Assembly (NCBI RefSeq): GCF_000715075.1
Contig: NC_134084.1
Span: 96,514,411 to 96,578,410 of the forward strand
DNA from: Nicotiana tabacum
Taxonomy: Eukaryota > Streptophyta > Magnoliopsida > Solanales > Solanaceae
Direction of reading: 5' to 3'
Length of the DNA: 64,000 nt
This document shows, in pieces, positions 1 through 12,399 of the stretch (positions are counted from its first letter, which is position 1; every line of letters begins with the position of its first letter). The translations under genes were made by a program, and so were the position numbers. The notes under the pieces were generated by a model. The model was not told the origin of the DNA. It did not search any database and worked only from the letters and a program-made list of their open reading frames with translations.

Positions 1-1365
1 GCAGGAAAACTGATTCAAATCCTTAATAGAAATCAATCAGTACATTGGGTTGACATAAATAAATAAATAATGGAGAAAAATTGAAGAAAATTCGTGCAAC
101 AAATAGAAACATCTAGGTTTTAAGTATATACACGAGAATCAGTCAAGATGGTAAAGAAACAATTAGTTTAAACACTGAAAAGTTAGAAAAACCATTTTGA
201 AAAACACTTAGGGCGAACCCTAATTTCAGAAGAAAGCAAATGGAATCGAAATAGTTAACCAAAATAGGAGATCTTCAAGGGAAAATGACAGATAATAATC
301 GAACCCTTCAAGATCTACAAAGATCTGAACGGATTCGAGTAGTTGTAAAACTAGGGTTTTCAAAAACAGCTTAGATGAAAGAAACTTGATTAAAAGTCAT
401 AGATTCGAACTAAAAACGAAAGGAAAGCAGTACTCACAAACAAGGATGGCCCTAGACAGGCCTGTAAACAAACTTCGGATGAAGGAACAGGTTGAATCTC
501 CTTAAGATTCTTTTAGGGATCCATGTAATCAACAACCAGAGGGTATAGAAGGCCGGTAGTGGTCGAAGAATACTCAGAATCTCCATAAATGAGAGTTTCT
601 CGCCGGTGACAGCGATTAGGGTTAAAGTTAGGGTTAGGACTTGAGAGCATTTGAGAGAAAAGGGGATCAGATGTCGGAATGAGAGAGGAGAGGAAATGAA
701 GGGTTTGGGGGAGGTCATTAGGTTTAATTTAGGTAAGGGTGAATCTGGACCGTTGATCAAAATGATCAACGGCCAGGATTTGGCAAGAAATGGGTCGGGT
801 AGGGGCTGGGTTTAGGCTGGGTATATTTTTGGTTAAAATTGGGCTGAGTATTGGGTCAAATTTAGGATCAGAATTGAATAGAAAATGGGGCCAGATTTTA
901 AATAGCCAATTTTAACAACTAAATAATTTATAAAAAATAATAAATGAGTACCAAAATGTCTTTGTGCACTAAAATGATTCAAAATATTTATTTAACATTT
1001 TAAAAATATAAAAGATCATTTTATGCATAAATAATGTAATTATCCATTAGTATGAGCTATTATTGCAAAGATGTGCAATTTAGCTTGACAAATATAAATG
1101 TAATTACAAAAAATACACTAAAAATATTTAAACACTATATTGGTATAAATAATGAATTTAGATGGCTAAATCATCACAAAAGTAGTATGAAGGATAATTA
1201 TTGGATATTTATATAATAAAAGAGGAGAAATAAATTGATTCGGGGCCTTTAATACTATAGAAAAATTATAAAAATGCTTATACATGCTTATAACTGCATA
1301 TGTACTATTTTGAAAGTATTTGCATGTATTAAAAAAATATGTGAGGAAAAAATTGGGTATCAACA
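1..1365 (-). mobile_element. Partial LTR of a retrotransposon, head at 1365
   Basis: Read on the minus strand, the sequence starts TGTTGATACCCAATTTTTTC at 1365 and runs AT-rich, then through a stretch of repeated 'cagccca' words, and off the left window edge. The same type of LTR head (TGTGAGTACCTAATTTTTTC) occurs on the plus strand at 61573. At 1365 it abruptly ends the coding sequence of the neighbouring ORF, so I read it as an insertion. The minus-strand ORF at 452-769 (105 codons) lies inside it and resembles no protein I know; I treat it as chance or leader sequence. No second LTR is in the window, so family and full length are unknown. Confidence 0.55.
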
Positions 1366-2607
1366 ATCGTCGATCACCATGATGTCTATAGCCAGCTCGG
1401 GCGCGGGGCTCATCACCACAACTTCTGAAAATGACTCGGGTGCGGCATTCTTTTCCTTTTTATTTTTCCCCCCGGCCGCAGAGGAACGTCTTCTTTTTGG
1501 TTGCTTGCTCTCCGTATGGGGACTCCGAGAAGAAGTACTTGCACTAGAAGCAAGCCCGGAGACACCTATTCGGGTAAGAGCCTCCTGCAGCAGCCTCGCC
1601 ACGTCGGCAGGATTAGCCAAAACATCCTCCTCGGTGACGACAACTGATCCCTGGGGTAGACCTGAATTCAACAAGAAAGAACATTTAATCAGCTTTTTTA
1701 TACAAAAGGTAGAAACAAGATGAGTTCGACTTACTATGATTTTTGGCCTTCTACCCGTATTCAAGGGCCAATTCTTTCCACGTGCGGCCTCGGACGTGGT
1801 GATGTCCAAAATTTTCTGGACTTACTGGTCCATGCCTTCAACTATAAGTAGTACCCACCGAGTTGAAATAAGCAAAAAAAGAAGGGTCAATAACGACATG
1901 GGGTGATCTTTAATAGAAGAAAAGACAAATGTTGAACTTACGAGTGCGATTCCATAATTCATGAAAGGATGAAGCCGTGGCCAGAATGATGTCACTAGAG
2001 GCAGCTGCAGCGAACCGTTCCATCCACCCATGGTTTTTGTCATCATCCATTATGGTTAGCAAAGTATGGTGGCCACGTTTGCTGAAATTTATCATTCCCC
2101 CGCAGAAAATCTTGGGGGAATAAAGGTTAATTAATCAAGCCAAGGTTAGCTCTTCTCCCATCTCCTGGCATAGGCGCCAAAGAAAAGAAACTGTCCTCCA
2201 CACAAAAGGACTTACTTGTGCTAGGAATACCTAGTAACGGATGCAGAACTCCGCAATAACAGAGTCAAGCTCCCTGCTCAAAGAGAATGGCCCCAAAGTG
2301 AAGGGATACGTATAAAAATACGTAAAACCCTTCTTGGGTAAGGTTATCCGCTTCGCCAGGCCAAGAGTGATGATGTTTAAATCAGGCAATGACAGTCTTC
2401 CTTCACAGTAGAGATGCTGGAAGGACGGATAGAAAAAGGATACACACTAATAGCCCACGTGCGAGGATTAGCGGTCGGGTAATTCTCTTCGAAGTCCTTA
2501 GTTGTGACAAGACTCCTTGGGATGATGGTGCTCACCGTAGGAGGAGCAACATCATCAGCTTTACCTTTGTTCTTTGAGGAACTAGGATTTCTGGAAGAAG
2601 ATGCCAT
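1366..2607 (-). pseudogene. Antisense additional ORF of a Tat/Ogre-like retroelement, with two predicted introns, decayed
   Basis: The minus-strand start is at 2607 (MASSSRNPSS, then a basic, Ser-rich N-terminus). Coding similarity to a retroelement-associated protein common in Solanaceae continues to 1366, recognised from memory only; its function is unknown. The frame breaks near 2387 by a single-base shift, and there are in-frame stops near 2230 and 2140. Two consensus introns can be read: GTAAGT donor at 1941-1936 with acceptor at 1842 (100 bp), and GTAAGT donor at 1734-1729 with a pyrimidine-rich acceptor at 1662 (73 bp). The C-terminal part has a KRRR-type basic patch and an acidic end, cut by the LTR at 1365. 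It lies just inside the PPT and 3' LTR of a plus-strand element, in opposite orientation. This is the place and polarity of the 'additional ORFs' known in the Tat lineage. Confidence 0.5.
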
Positions 2608-2792
2608 TGTTATCAGAACAGAGGAAAGGGTTTTTACTAAAGAAGAAGATTTGGTAAAATTGAAGACAAGTATGAGTTAAGCAAAGAGAGTTCGAGAGAG
2701 TTTAGAAAATTATGAAGTGTAAATGGAGAAGTTTGATGCGTATAAGTGAAGGAATAGGCGGCTAAAATCGTAGCCATAATTACCTCGACAAT
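2608..2792. other. Non-coding part of the Tat-like element, left of the inserted LTR
   Basis: This is leader-like sequence immediately upstream (minus strand) of the antisense ORF start. No ORF of note is present. It continues after the inserted LTR at 5686. Confidence 0.4.
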
Positions 2793-3506
2793 TGTCGCGA
2801 CCCGGATTTCCCACCCTCGAGAGTCGTGATGGTGCCTACTAGTGAAAGTTAGGCAAGCCAACTATTCCGATTAATTTACCATTTTCATTTTTAACTTCTT
2901 AACAATTGAGAGCTAACATATTATAAACAGCGAAAATAATAAAGCGGAAGAACGAAATTTAACGATTAAGCTAATACCAATACGAATCCATAAACGTAAA
3001 CCACCCAGAACTGGTGTCACAATCTCACAGACTATCTAGGAATACTACAAATAGGGTCCAAACAAAATAAATACATGTCTATCTCTGAAATAGTAAAGAA
3101 CAGAACAAACTAGATATGGAGGGGACGCCAAGGCCTGTGGACGCCTGCAGGACTACCTCGAGTCTCCTGATGGACTGAAGGCAGCAACCCCTAGCTAAGG
3201 TCCGTATGCTCCAGTACCGGGATCTGCACAAAGAGCGCAGAGTGTAGTATCAGCACAACAGACCCCATGTGATGGTAAGTGTCGAGCCTAACCTCGGCGA
3301 AGTAGTGACGAGGCTAGGACACAACAATTAACATAACATGCAGTTAAATAGTACCTAGCTGAATAACAGTAATAGAAGCAATTCAAAAGTAACGGGGGAT
3401 AGGTAACATGCTATGGGGGAAAAATACCAACGTAAAGAATCACAATAATAATGGAATAAGACAATTAAGATAGTTGAATCAAAAACAGCAAGAAATCATA
3501 ACGAAT

Positions 3507-3735
3507 AGACAATAAGTGCACGGCATCGCCCTTCGTGCTTTTACTCTCAATCCTCACCAATGCAATCAAGTAATGAATGTGTGCACCTTCGTGCTTTATC
3601 ACTCTTCCTCACCATGAAAATATTAGAAATGTGCACGGTATCACCCTTCATGCTTTATCTCTTTCCATCACCATATGCATCAATATTAATAAAAATGTAC
3701 ACGGCATTACCCTTCGTGCTTTATCTCTCTTTCCT
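3507..3735. repeat. LTR minisatellite, about four copies of a 'cacggcatcacccttcgtgc' unit
   Basis: A unit containing 'cacggcat.acccttcgtgctttatc' recurs about four times with variable AT-rich spacing. In the GypA LTRs the corresponding place is filled by an unrelated minisatellite (13285-13590). Confidence 0.75.
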
Positions 3736-3765
3736 AACCTAAACAATAACAACAACAACAACAAC

Positions 3766-3855
3766 ATCCCGGCAAGGGAATCAACAACAAGTATAAACAC
3801 ATCCCGGCAAGGGAATCAATAGTAAGAATTAAATACGTCTCGGCAAGGGAATCAG
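3766..3855. repeat. Short direct repeats 'cccggcaagggaatca'
   Basis: Three near-copies of a 16-base word separated by 'acaa..gtataa'-type spacers. The same motif occurs in the GypA LTRs at 13617-13705 and 21745-21825, so it is a shared LTR block. Confidence 0.75.
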
Positions 3856-4151
3856 CTATAACCAAACTTGTACCAACAATGAAATTCACAAACAAAACCT
3901 CAACTGGAGCCTATGCTCAACAATAAAAAAAATACCATAAGATATTCATAAGTCTTGCTCAACACGAATAATCAACAATTTAGGCATGTATTGTACTTAT
4001 TAAGAAACACAACAATCACAATTTAAGACTCACGGGCATGCTTGACACCAACGTATAGATACTCGTCACCACACCTTTACGTCATACACTACACTAGCAC
4101 ATAGCAAATAAAGCATAATACCTATTCCCTCAAGCTAAGTTTAGACCAAAC

Positions 4152-4157
4152 ACTTAC
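4152..4157 (-). promoter_or_regulatory. Conserved splice-donor-like site D2 in LTR
   Basis: On the minus strand the word TTCGAG|GTAAGTG is a full donor consensus. The same word is at 13992-13997 and 22115-22120 in GypA (minus) and at 45071-45076 in GypB (plus). Confidence 0.5.
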
Positions 4158-4565
4158 CTCGAACTTCCACGGCCAACTCAAGCCTCAAACATCGCTTTTC
4201 CTTTAGAATTCACCTCAAATTTACTTGTATCTTCAAATTAATTTAACAACATCAATAAATGCTAAAGAATTCGTACCCAATGCTTAATTATAGGTTTTCT
4301 ATCATTTTTTCCAAAAAGTCAAAAATCAACCCTGGACCCGCTTGGTCAAAACTCGAGGTTCGGACCAAAACTTGATCACCCATTCACCCACGAGCCCGAA
4401 TATGCAATTAGTTTCGAAATCTGACCCCAAAACGAGGTCTAAATTCCAATTATTCAAAAAGCTCTAACTCTACTCAAATTCCTAATTTCTACCATGGAAG
4501 AACAATATCTAAGCCTAGAAGTCTAATGGGTGTTGATGGAAAAGGAAGGAGTTGAGTTAAGGAAC

Positions 4566-4571
4566 ACATAC
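4566..4571 (-). promoter_or_regulatory. Splice-donor-like site D1 in LTR
   Basis: On the minus strand the context ATAG|GTATGTGTTC lies about 120 bases downstream of the GC-rich array. GypA has GTAAGT and GypB GTAAGT at the equivalent place. Confidence 0.4.
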
Positions 4572-4689
4572 CTATGACTTGGGATTGAATTTACTCTTCA
4601 AAAATCGCCTAAGGTCTGATTTTAGGGAAGGAGATATGAAAATATGGCTTATTCCCGTTTTTGGTTATGTTTTTAAATCACTTGACAGG

Positions 4690-4965
4690 TCTTCTTCACG
4701 TTCGCGAGAAGCCTGTCGCGTTAGCGAAGAGTTAACCCCCCTAACCTTCGCGTTCGCGAGACCTACGTCACGTTCGCGTAGGGTAAAATCTTTTCCCCCA
4801 GTTCCTGGCCAAATGGCCTTCGCGTTCGCGATAGCCAGGTCGCGTTCACGAAGGGTAACACCCCCAATGCTTCGCGTTCGCGTCTTGAGCCTCACGTTCG
4901 CGTAGAGTAAAAATTCCCTCAGACTGACTTACTCTTCGCGTTCACGAGAGTTCTTTCGCGAACTT
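4690..4965. repeat. GC-rich array of palindromic 'cgttcgcgaa' words in LTR
   Basis: Words such as ttcgcgaa, cgttcgcgag and cacgttcgcg repeat about ten times, in both orientations, within an AT-rich LTR. Overlapping ORFs (plus 4579-4905, minus 4665-4895) are by-products of this CpG-rich composition. GypB has the same word type at 44270-44560. Confidence 0.8.
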
Positions 4966-5685
4966 GAAGAACAATACACTAGCACACCAGAAGCAGCAAA
5001 ACAGCAGAAAATCCTAAGTCCAAAACACCCCGAAACCTATCCGAAACTCACCCGAGCCCTCGGGGCTCCAAACCAAACACGCATACTAACTCAAAAATAT
5101 CATATAAACTTACTCGTGCGACCAAATCGCTAAATTCATAACTCGAACTACGAGTTTAGCATCAAAATCAAAGAAAAATCTCCCTAACTCTTAAGTTCAA
5201 ATTTTAACAACCGAGGGTCCGATTCACGTCATATCAAGTCTGTTTCTTACCAAATTTTACAGGCTCAACCTAAATACCATATAAGAACTGTACCGGGATC
5301 CAAAACTAAAATACGGGCCCGATAGCATCAATTTCAAACATATTTAAATTTCTAAAAACTCTTAAAATTTTAGTTAAACAATTTTGTTCAAAAATTCATT
5401 TCTCGAGCTTAGGACCTCGGAATTTGATTCCGGGCATACACCCAAGTCCCATATTTTTATACGGACCCTCTGTGACCGTTAAATTACGGGTATGGGTCCG
5501 TTTACACAAAATATTGACCGAAATCAACTTAAATTTAATTTTTACGACAAAATTAGCATTTTTATCAAATTTTTACATAAAAGCGTTTCGGATATACGTT
5601 TAGACCGTGCACGCAAATTGAAATGAGATAAAAGGAGGTTTTTAAGGCCTCGGAACACAGAATTGATTTATAAATCAAGTGATGA

Positions 5686-5831
5686 ATCGAGGGATGACGC
5701 GTGTTCGTGGCATTAAATGTTGAGAGATGTGCGTCTAATCAACCATCAGAAACTTTTCAGAAGGGGTCAGAGAACTTTTCGTCAAAAAAAAGGTTTCTAC
5801 CATCTTTCCGGTGATACAAAGTTATGCCACC
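5686..5831 (+). other. Tat-like element, region before the PPT
   Basis: This continues the non-coding sequence interrupted at 2792. It holds no ORF and ends in the polypurine tract. Confidence 0.4.
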
Positions 5832-5844
5832 GGAAAGCAGGGGG
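5832..5844 (+). promoter_or_regulatory. Polypurine tract of the Tat-like element
   Basis: The purine run ggaaagcaggggg(a) lies directly before the LTR start near 5846. This fits the plus-strand primer site of an LTR retrotransposon. Confidence 0.5.
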
Positions 5845-5845
5845 A

Positions 5846-6434
5846 CTATCAGAGTAAAATATGTTCATATTAAATGATCGCATAGAAAGTGACATATGGA
5901 GCCGAAGACAGAAGACAGTCGGTTCCGAAGGCAACAATCTCGTTTGTTACTGGAGAGAATGATATTCATAAAGGCGAGATAAATGTCTGTCACCCCGTAA
6001 CATTTAATGGAGAATATTCTATAGCATTAAGTATGTGGTCCGTTACAGAAAATATGGTATTCACTGCCTACCATTACACATTCTTCAATGGCCCTCATAA
6101 TTGTCATTAAAGAGGGGCTTGATCCTAGGACCTTGTTCCCTATGTGCAATTATAAATAGTGAGCTTTCTTATCATTGTAAAGGACATAAATTTGCTGATA
6201 AACATCGGTTACACTCTGTTCAAAGCTCAGTTTAACTTTATCTTCTTGCTCATTTATATCATTATTATTGTCCCCAGAAGCCATGCTCCCGGAATCACGA
6301 TTTTTACTGTTTTATCTCAATATCAAGGCTAAGTCTTACACTTTTATCTAATTTATTTATCATCTTGGGATCAAATCAATTCACTTGTCTATAAACCACA
6401 TATAAATTTAACTGTACTATTTTACGGGTAAACA
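5846..6434 (+). mobile_element. 3' LTR of a Tat/Ogre-like Ty3/gypsy element
   Basis: The LTR ends at 6434 with 'ttttacgggtaaaca', a tail I associate with Solanaceae Tat-type LTRs that is normally followed by a PBS. Here it is followed by unrelated sequence, so this is a 3' or solo LTR. It carries a TATA box (6151-6158) and is preceded by a PPT. The start is uncertain by a few bases. The short ORF 5889-6110 inside it has no recognisable content. Confidence 0.6.
6151..6158 (+). promoter_or_regulatory. LTR TATA box
   Basis: TATAAATA followed by 'gtgagctttc', about 280 bases before the LTR end, as expected for the U3/R junction. Confidence 0.55.
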
Positions 6435-7520
6435 GAAAGATAGCAACTAATGGAAATAAATGGCATTTAAGTAAATAATGGAACAAGGTTCACTCGAGAA
6501 GGATGAGATCTATTTTCCACTGATTCCTCTGACAATGATGGATAATGATAAGCACTTGAATATTCGGATTCTTCTTGGATCGGGAGAGAAAGATAAAAAA
6601 AGAGGTGTAACGGTAAACTTTGTATGTATTTAGTAAAGAGAGAATCTTCATAGGATGTCAATGTTGCTCTTTATAAAAATGTACAATCTCCTTTCTAGAA
6701 CTACATCTCTTCCTATTTATAAGGGTACATAGGCCTCAAAACCCTAGATAGTACAACATAGGAGAATATTCGCTAGGATTTTCTCTAGGGAATCTAAATC
6801 TTTAAACTATCTGTTACTATATGCCGAGGACGGATGCTCGTCCTCGTCCTTGTTTTTTTTAAGCTACCTCGACCTCGACGACAATCTGCCTTTTTTATAT
6901 GATCTCGAACTTTTGATATGTTGTAAATGCCAATATGTAACAGCCTTTGCTTTTATATCCATTGACCAAGTCAAATACGTGCGTGAAATTTTTCGCCCAT
7001 ATAATATCCAACTCAAACTACTCATAAATTTGGATAAATGAGCTGATTACATTTTTTATGAACTAAATTGAGATACTTAGTTGTTCTCAGGGCCAGTTCA
7101 CACCATCTTTCTACCAATAACTTTGAAAACGATGCGATATGTCATCCATGTATTTCCGAAGAACCATTAATTTTTTGGTCGAAAAGATATATGATATTAT
7201 AGATAATCAAACAAGTACAGGATAACTGTTTAGAAGATGCATAAGAGGCATTATTTGTACAAAAATAGAGTTTGGCACCATGTCTCCCATATGGGAACCA
7301 TTACTAGTACTAGAGGTAGAACTAGCTAAAACACTACTATTAATACTTGGTACAGTCCTAGGTAAAACACTACTATTATACAAAATATTTAAAACAGAGA
7401 GTGATTGTGTCGAAGTCCTAGAGTCAGTCTTAGATAGCCTTCTTTGTAATGTGCCTTTTGATCTTGTTGGTAATGATTAAATTCACTTCCGGAGCCATGA
7501 GTTTTCTAAGTTTATATTAA
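6435..7520. other. Gene-free stretch
   Basis: No coding content recognised. The segment 6435-6860 includes 'cctatttataagggtac' (TATA-like, 6712-6728) and may be another decayed LTR. At 7305-7380 the word 'taaaacactactatta' is duplicated. The ORFs here (6467-6661, 6850-7041, 7280-7480) lack recognisable domains. Confidence 0.4.
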
Positions 7521-7680
7521 CTCCCCTGTTTTAAATTATGTGATACTACTTCTTTTTGGTCTGTTAAAAAATAATGACATCTTTTCATAATAATTTAACT
7601 TTAAAATTTTTTATTTTAGTTTTCAAACAATTTAGATCTGACCAAATAAAATAGATACTCAAAGTACATCACCTGTATAA
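7521..7680. mobile_element. Relic of a mariner/Stowaway-like MITE end
   Basis: The start 'ctcccctgttttaaattatg', followed by 'cttctttttggtctgttaa' and 'aatgacatcttttc', resembles the very common plant end CTCCCTCCGTTTCAATTTATG. No matching inverted end was found downstream, so only one side remains. Confidence 0.5.
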
Positions 7681-8865
7681 TTAAACTTACTACATAGTTG
7701 GTCTTTTTTCCTCTTCTTTTTTCCCATTAGGATTTAGTATTTAACTAAAACTCTAATTATATCGTCTCCTTCCTAATTTAACTAAAACTCTAATTAGTAC
7801 TAAAACTCTAAGAGTACTAATTATATCGTCTCCTTCCTTTCATTTCGCAGCACTAGAATATGAACAAAACTTTCATGCATGTATTGCAGTTTGTGGAATT
7901 ATGCGTGTGTGTATTGTAATTAGATAACGACAGAAAATAGCTGAATTCACTGCAACCTAAGTTAAGTTTCTATTAGATATACAAATGTTCAAATATGTAA
8001 GTAAGACCCATAAGAAATTAAAGATCGAGATGATGATGCTATATAAATGTCTGATCTGATAATGCTTACTGAACCTAGCTAGTCCAATTTGGAGGTCATA
8101 GTCATTTAGGATATTGCTTGTAACAACGTATTGTGGACATAATTGGCCTTCAATTTTTCTCCCACGAATTCAGTCTCTGAGAAAATTGCCTTTGAACACG
8201 TACGCTCAATATATAGGATAGACTTGTGGATCAACCATTTCGCTTTATTAATTAAGTTCATCTCAAACCAATAATATACAAAAATAAAAATAGAAAGAAA
8301 GTGATATAGAAGTTATTATATTTATAGTTTTTATTGGTATGTTAATTTTTAACATGACTAAAAGACTTCTAGAAAGTATAGGACCTTACTAAGTAAACGT
8401 ACCAAACATGACTAAAACAATTTCCGATGAATTTATATTGCTTGTATAGATCTTTTTCTTTAGTTGCATCCTATGTTTTTTGAGTCTGCATGGATACTTT
8501 CTCATGAAACCGTATATATAAAATATCTGCATTATTAATGCTATATACAAGAATAGAGAGCCTAAGGAACTCTAGGACTTCTCATCCCTTTGTAGTGACT
8601 TTGGAACAATGAGACACCATAGGTAATATATGAACACATAAATCCAAGTCTAGATGTGTCTCCAACCAAATATTGTAAGCAATCATACGAGCACGTCGTG
8701 AAATTTATTTGAAATGACTTCTTCGTTGAACATCTAGCACAATCTTATGGAAGCTAATTAAAAAGCTACTCCATATAATGTTATTGACCCTAAGCGGCTA
8801 AGCCAATAACTTAAAATGTACACTATTTTAGTTTTTATTTCACTATATATCTATATCTATATCTA
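7681..8865. other. Gene-free stretch with local duplications
   Basis: At 7735-7840 the words 'aactaaaactctaatta' and 'tatcgtctccttcct' each occur twice in shuffled order. Otherwise it is AT-rich sequence with no recognised feature. Confidence 0.4.
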
Positions 8866-10068
8866 TCTATATTATTATAAAAGTACGAATGTTTCACGCT
8901 AAATGTTGAACGGCGAAAATATTGTCCGACTTTTATACCCCTTAATAACTCAATTATTTCTTACAAAGAAGCAACCTCACGTTGGAAATACATAGTAAGA
9001 ATTTTATCCAATACCTTCGACTATGAGGTCAACTAATAATAGAATTATTCGCTAACTTTGTAATAGAATGTGAAGTCCTAATGCCTTACTAATCCCAGTT
9101 GAATAATAACATCGATCGGACGGTGGAATAATTTGCATGGAGTATGAATTTTCAGTGCTCTATCAAGGGTAACTCTATACTCTCTTTACTTTTCCATTAG
9201 AGCATCTGTTGACTGCTAGCAATATTAACATATTACTTTGATTGTTAATCCTTCTTTTGACCATAGTTATTTGATTTCAGTACTCTCTCTCCGAAAATAG
9301 TTCGATCAATATAAAGCTTGAATCTCTTTATGGCAATTTGGATTTCTCTTCGTAGATATATCATGACAAACATGTTTTAACATATTAGGACTCTTATCCA
9401 GTTCATAATTTATATAATTATAAATTCATGCACATATATCCAAAGGTAAAAGCTAAGTTATTTTAAATATGTGAAGTTGTAGTATTCATAGTATTTGTTA
9501 TATTTCGTTCCAACCTAATTTTGGCAAGGTTCAAGAGAAGAACAGTAACAAGAGAAGCCATTAGATCCAAGCATCGCACGAGTATATAGAAAAACCCATG
9601 AAGCGCTGGAGGTTCAGGTACATTGGAGGCATGTACCGACCACCACCTAATCCTGCTTCACAAATATCAGCTGGATTATATTTTGTCAAATACTATATTA
9701 TAATGTTTAATTGTTGTATTTTGATTACGACTCTTCATTAAAGGGCAATGATTTCATTAATTTAATTTTAACCCTCTGTGTTGATCAGTATATATTTAGT
9801 CATCTGTTGTCGAAAATCTTACATTTTGAATTTGATAATATTATTTTGGTAAAGATAGAAATGGAAGACTAAAGAAGACTTAGAAGTTGCTACATAAGAC
9901 AGTACTTGAAGGAAAGAAAACAGATATTGCAGTTCCGATAGTTATTTATTTATTTATAAGTTGTTAAAAATAATTCTTTCTTATGTATATTTTTTTAACA
10001 AATTTAATTTATTGTTTGTGCAAAAATAATTGGTTGAAGATATATACGTGCGTTTACGTACATAGAAA

Positions 10069-10071
<3 letters not shown>

Positions 10072-10146
<75 letters not shown>
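10072..10146. repeat. (AT)n microsatellite
   Basis: About 37 uninterrupted AT dinucleotides. Confidence 0.95.
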
Positions 10147-10148
<2 letters not shown>

Positions 10149-10607
10149 CATGAATACAATGTCGGTTTACAAAAATAATCTTATAATATTAAGCATAATA
10201 ACTCGTAATAAAAGGACATAACCGGAATTCTAGATATTAGCCTTACAATCCTATTAGTTGTAGGACATAATATTACACGGTAGGAATCCTACATGATTAC
10301 CTTTAGGAATCCTATTAGTATAATTACTTTCAGGCTGTCTAATTCATATAAAATTGAACAAGTAAATATCTTTAGTCATGTAATCCTATTACTTTTAGGA
10401 TATACTTCTTAAAAATTCTTATTAGTAATTTAATTCAAAAACGTATTATAATGTCCTATTAATAATTTAATTTGAGAATGTATTATATTGTACAAATCCA
10501 TTTAGAAAAAGAGCCTATAGTATTATAAAAGCATAAATACAATATTAATATACAAAAATAACCCTAAAATATTAAGCGGAAGAACTCATAGGGAAAGGAC
10601 ATAACTG
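10147..10607 (+). repeat. Two diverged direct repeats resembling Helitron heads
   Basis: The segment 'agcatgaatacaatgt..' with 'tacaaaaataatc..ataatattaagc' and 'aaaggacataac' (10147-10230) recurs diverged at 10527-10607. The second copy is preceded by 'tattataaaagcataa', which recalls the element's own left end at 8870. Confidence 0.55.
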
Positions 10608-12399
10608 CAATAATCTATTTTTTGGACTACAATACCTTCTTTGCTAATTTTTAATATTTAAAATTAATAAAATTTCATCTATTAAATTCTTATTAAAAAT
10701 ATATATTAAGGTTTAATAAAATCAATTTTATAAGAATCCTCTCCGTATCGGCAATACATTACCACCCCATAATGTGCAATACAAAAAAAAATAAAAAAAA
10801 TATTAAATGAACTGCATAAAGAGTTGAAATTGAGAAAAAAATACTTCCACGATAATATATTTTTATATTATATTGAACTATGTTTCTACTCAAATAATAT
10901 TTTTTAATCAATTTTTCGTGTAATATTAAAAAATACCCAATTACTAAACAACGATTAAGAAAATATTTAAAAATATAAATGTGTGAGAAAGAGAAAAAAT
11001 GGTTGGTATGAGTCAATATCACTAATGATTTTACAAACATAAAGATCTAAAAGTGAAATATCATATTTATCTTTTACTCTTTGAAAATAAAATTTATAGT
11101 GTATAAAATTATAATTAAGATTAAATATTCAAAACAAGAGATGAACTAATGTCAAGGTCTGAATGAACATAGAATAAATTATTTTTTATGTTAAAATTAA
11201 ATAATTAAATCTTGTAATTAGTAATTATTTAGCAAGAGAATCCCATTCAATTATTTTTTTAAATTCATCATATGAGTAAAAATTTTATTCATGTTAAAAA
11301 AAATCTTAGGATACATAAATTTATTCCATAAAAAGAGCGTTAGAACACAAAGTAAAAATATTAGTATATTATTACGAATCAAAATATTATACAAGTATTT
11401 GAAAAAGTACAATCAAAGCTAAATCCTATCAAGAACAAGCTTTCAAGACTATATTACAAAGAGTCGACTCTGGTATAACGGCATTATTCTTTGTAGAAAT
11501 TTAAAAGTTATTTTAGCTTGCAGAAATGAATATGTTGATCAACTAAATAAAAGGTTGATTGCGAAATTTTATGGTAAAAATAAGATATTTTTCAGTTTTT
11601 GACTCAACAGAGTATGATACCAACAATTACTACCAAGAAGAATACTTAAATACTTTAATAACAAATGACCTTCTACCACACAGGTTTGTTGTCAAGTTTA
11701 TTTTTTCTTATGTATGCCAGTGTCACCGTATATGAAATAGACTAAGTTAAAATTGATCTTCCAGTGCATATAGATTGATTTTTGAATAAAACTATGCCTG
11801 TCATGCTAATGAAAAACTTAGATCCGCTGAATAGCTCACATAGATGGTATATAGAAATTTTGACAATAACGTCATACATGCAAAAATTATGATACTGGTC
11901 AATGTGCTTTTAAGTATATTTTTATCCCGAAATTCAGCTTCCGTCTACCGAAACTAAAGAATAACCTTTTAAATTTGTGTGAAAATAATTTTCTGTAAGT
12001 TTATGTTTTGTAATTATAATAATAAAGCACAAGGACAAACATCCTAAATATTGGATTATATTTATCGCACTATATTTTCTTGCACAAACAACTATATGTT
12101 GCATTTTCAAGAGGAATATCAATATCGACAACAAGAGTTCTGGTTATGGTAGAGCAGCCAAAGCATTAGAAAGAAACATACACACAAAAAATCATCTACA
12201 AAGAAGTATTCGATAAGATACCATCAAATTAAATACTTTTAAACTATAATATGTAATTATCTAACTGACATGACTAAATTGATCACTTGTGTAAGTGCTG
12301 ATGATTTCCTTTTATTTTGAATTCACGTATTATGCTAATGTAATAATATATTTCGTCTTTCAAATGATTTAAATGGTTAAACTATCACGTGTCATTATT

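Larger units (their letters stand above)
2793..5685 (-). mobile_element. Truncated or solo LTR of a Ty3/gypsy chromovirus, related to GypA
   Basis: Its plus-strand left end is TGTCGCGACCCGG, matching the GypA LTR end TGTCACGACCCGG. Order and wording of conserved blocks match the GypA LTRs: the 'cggcaaggga' repeats, 'gacaccaa..tagatactcgtcacc', 'acttacctcgaacttccacg' and 'ccctcggggctccaaacca'. The other end stops at 'agtgatga' (5685), inside the terminal hairpin that is intact in the GypA 3' LTR, so roughly the outer 17 bases are missing. There is no internal coding region on either side. Tandem block 3507-3735 and GC block 4690-4965 differ from those of GypA, although the flanks align. Matching 5-bp target duplications were not found. 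Confidence 0.75.

Noticed and set aside
610..645. Telomere-like 'attagggttaaagttagggttagg'
   Set aside because: Only two or three imperfect units, inside an LTR. No telomeric or interstitial telomere array.
452..769. 105-codon minus-strand ORF
   Set aside because: Inside a partial LTR; no recognisable domain, so not called a gene.
4579..4905. 108-codon Arg/Ser-rich ORF
   Set aside because: Lies on the 'ttcgcgaa' array of the truncated LTR.
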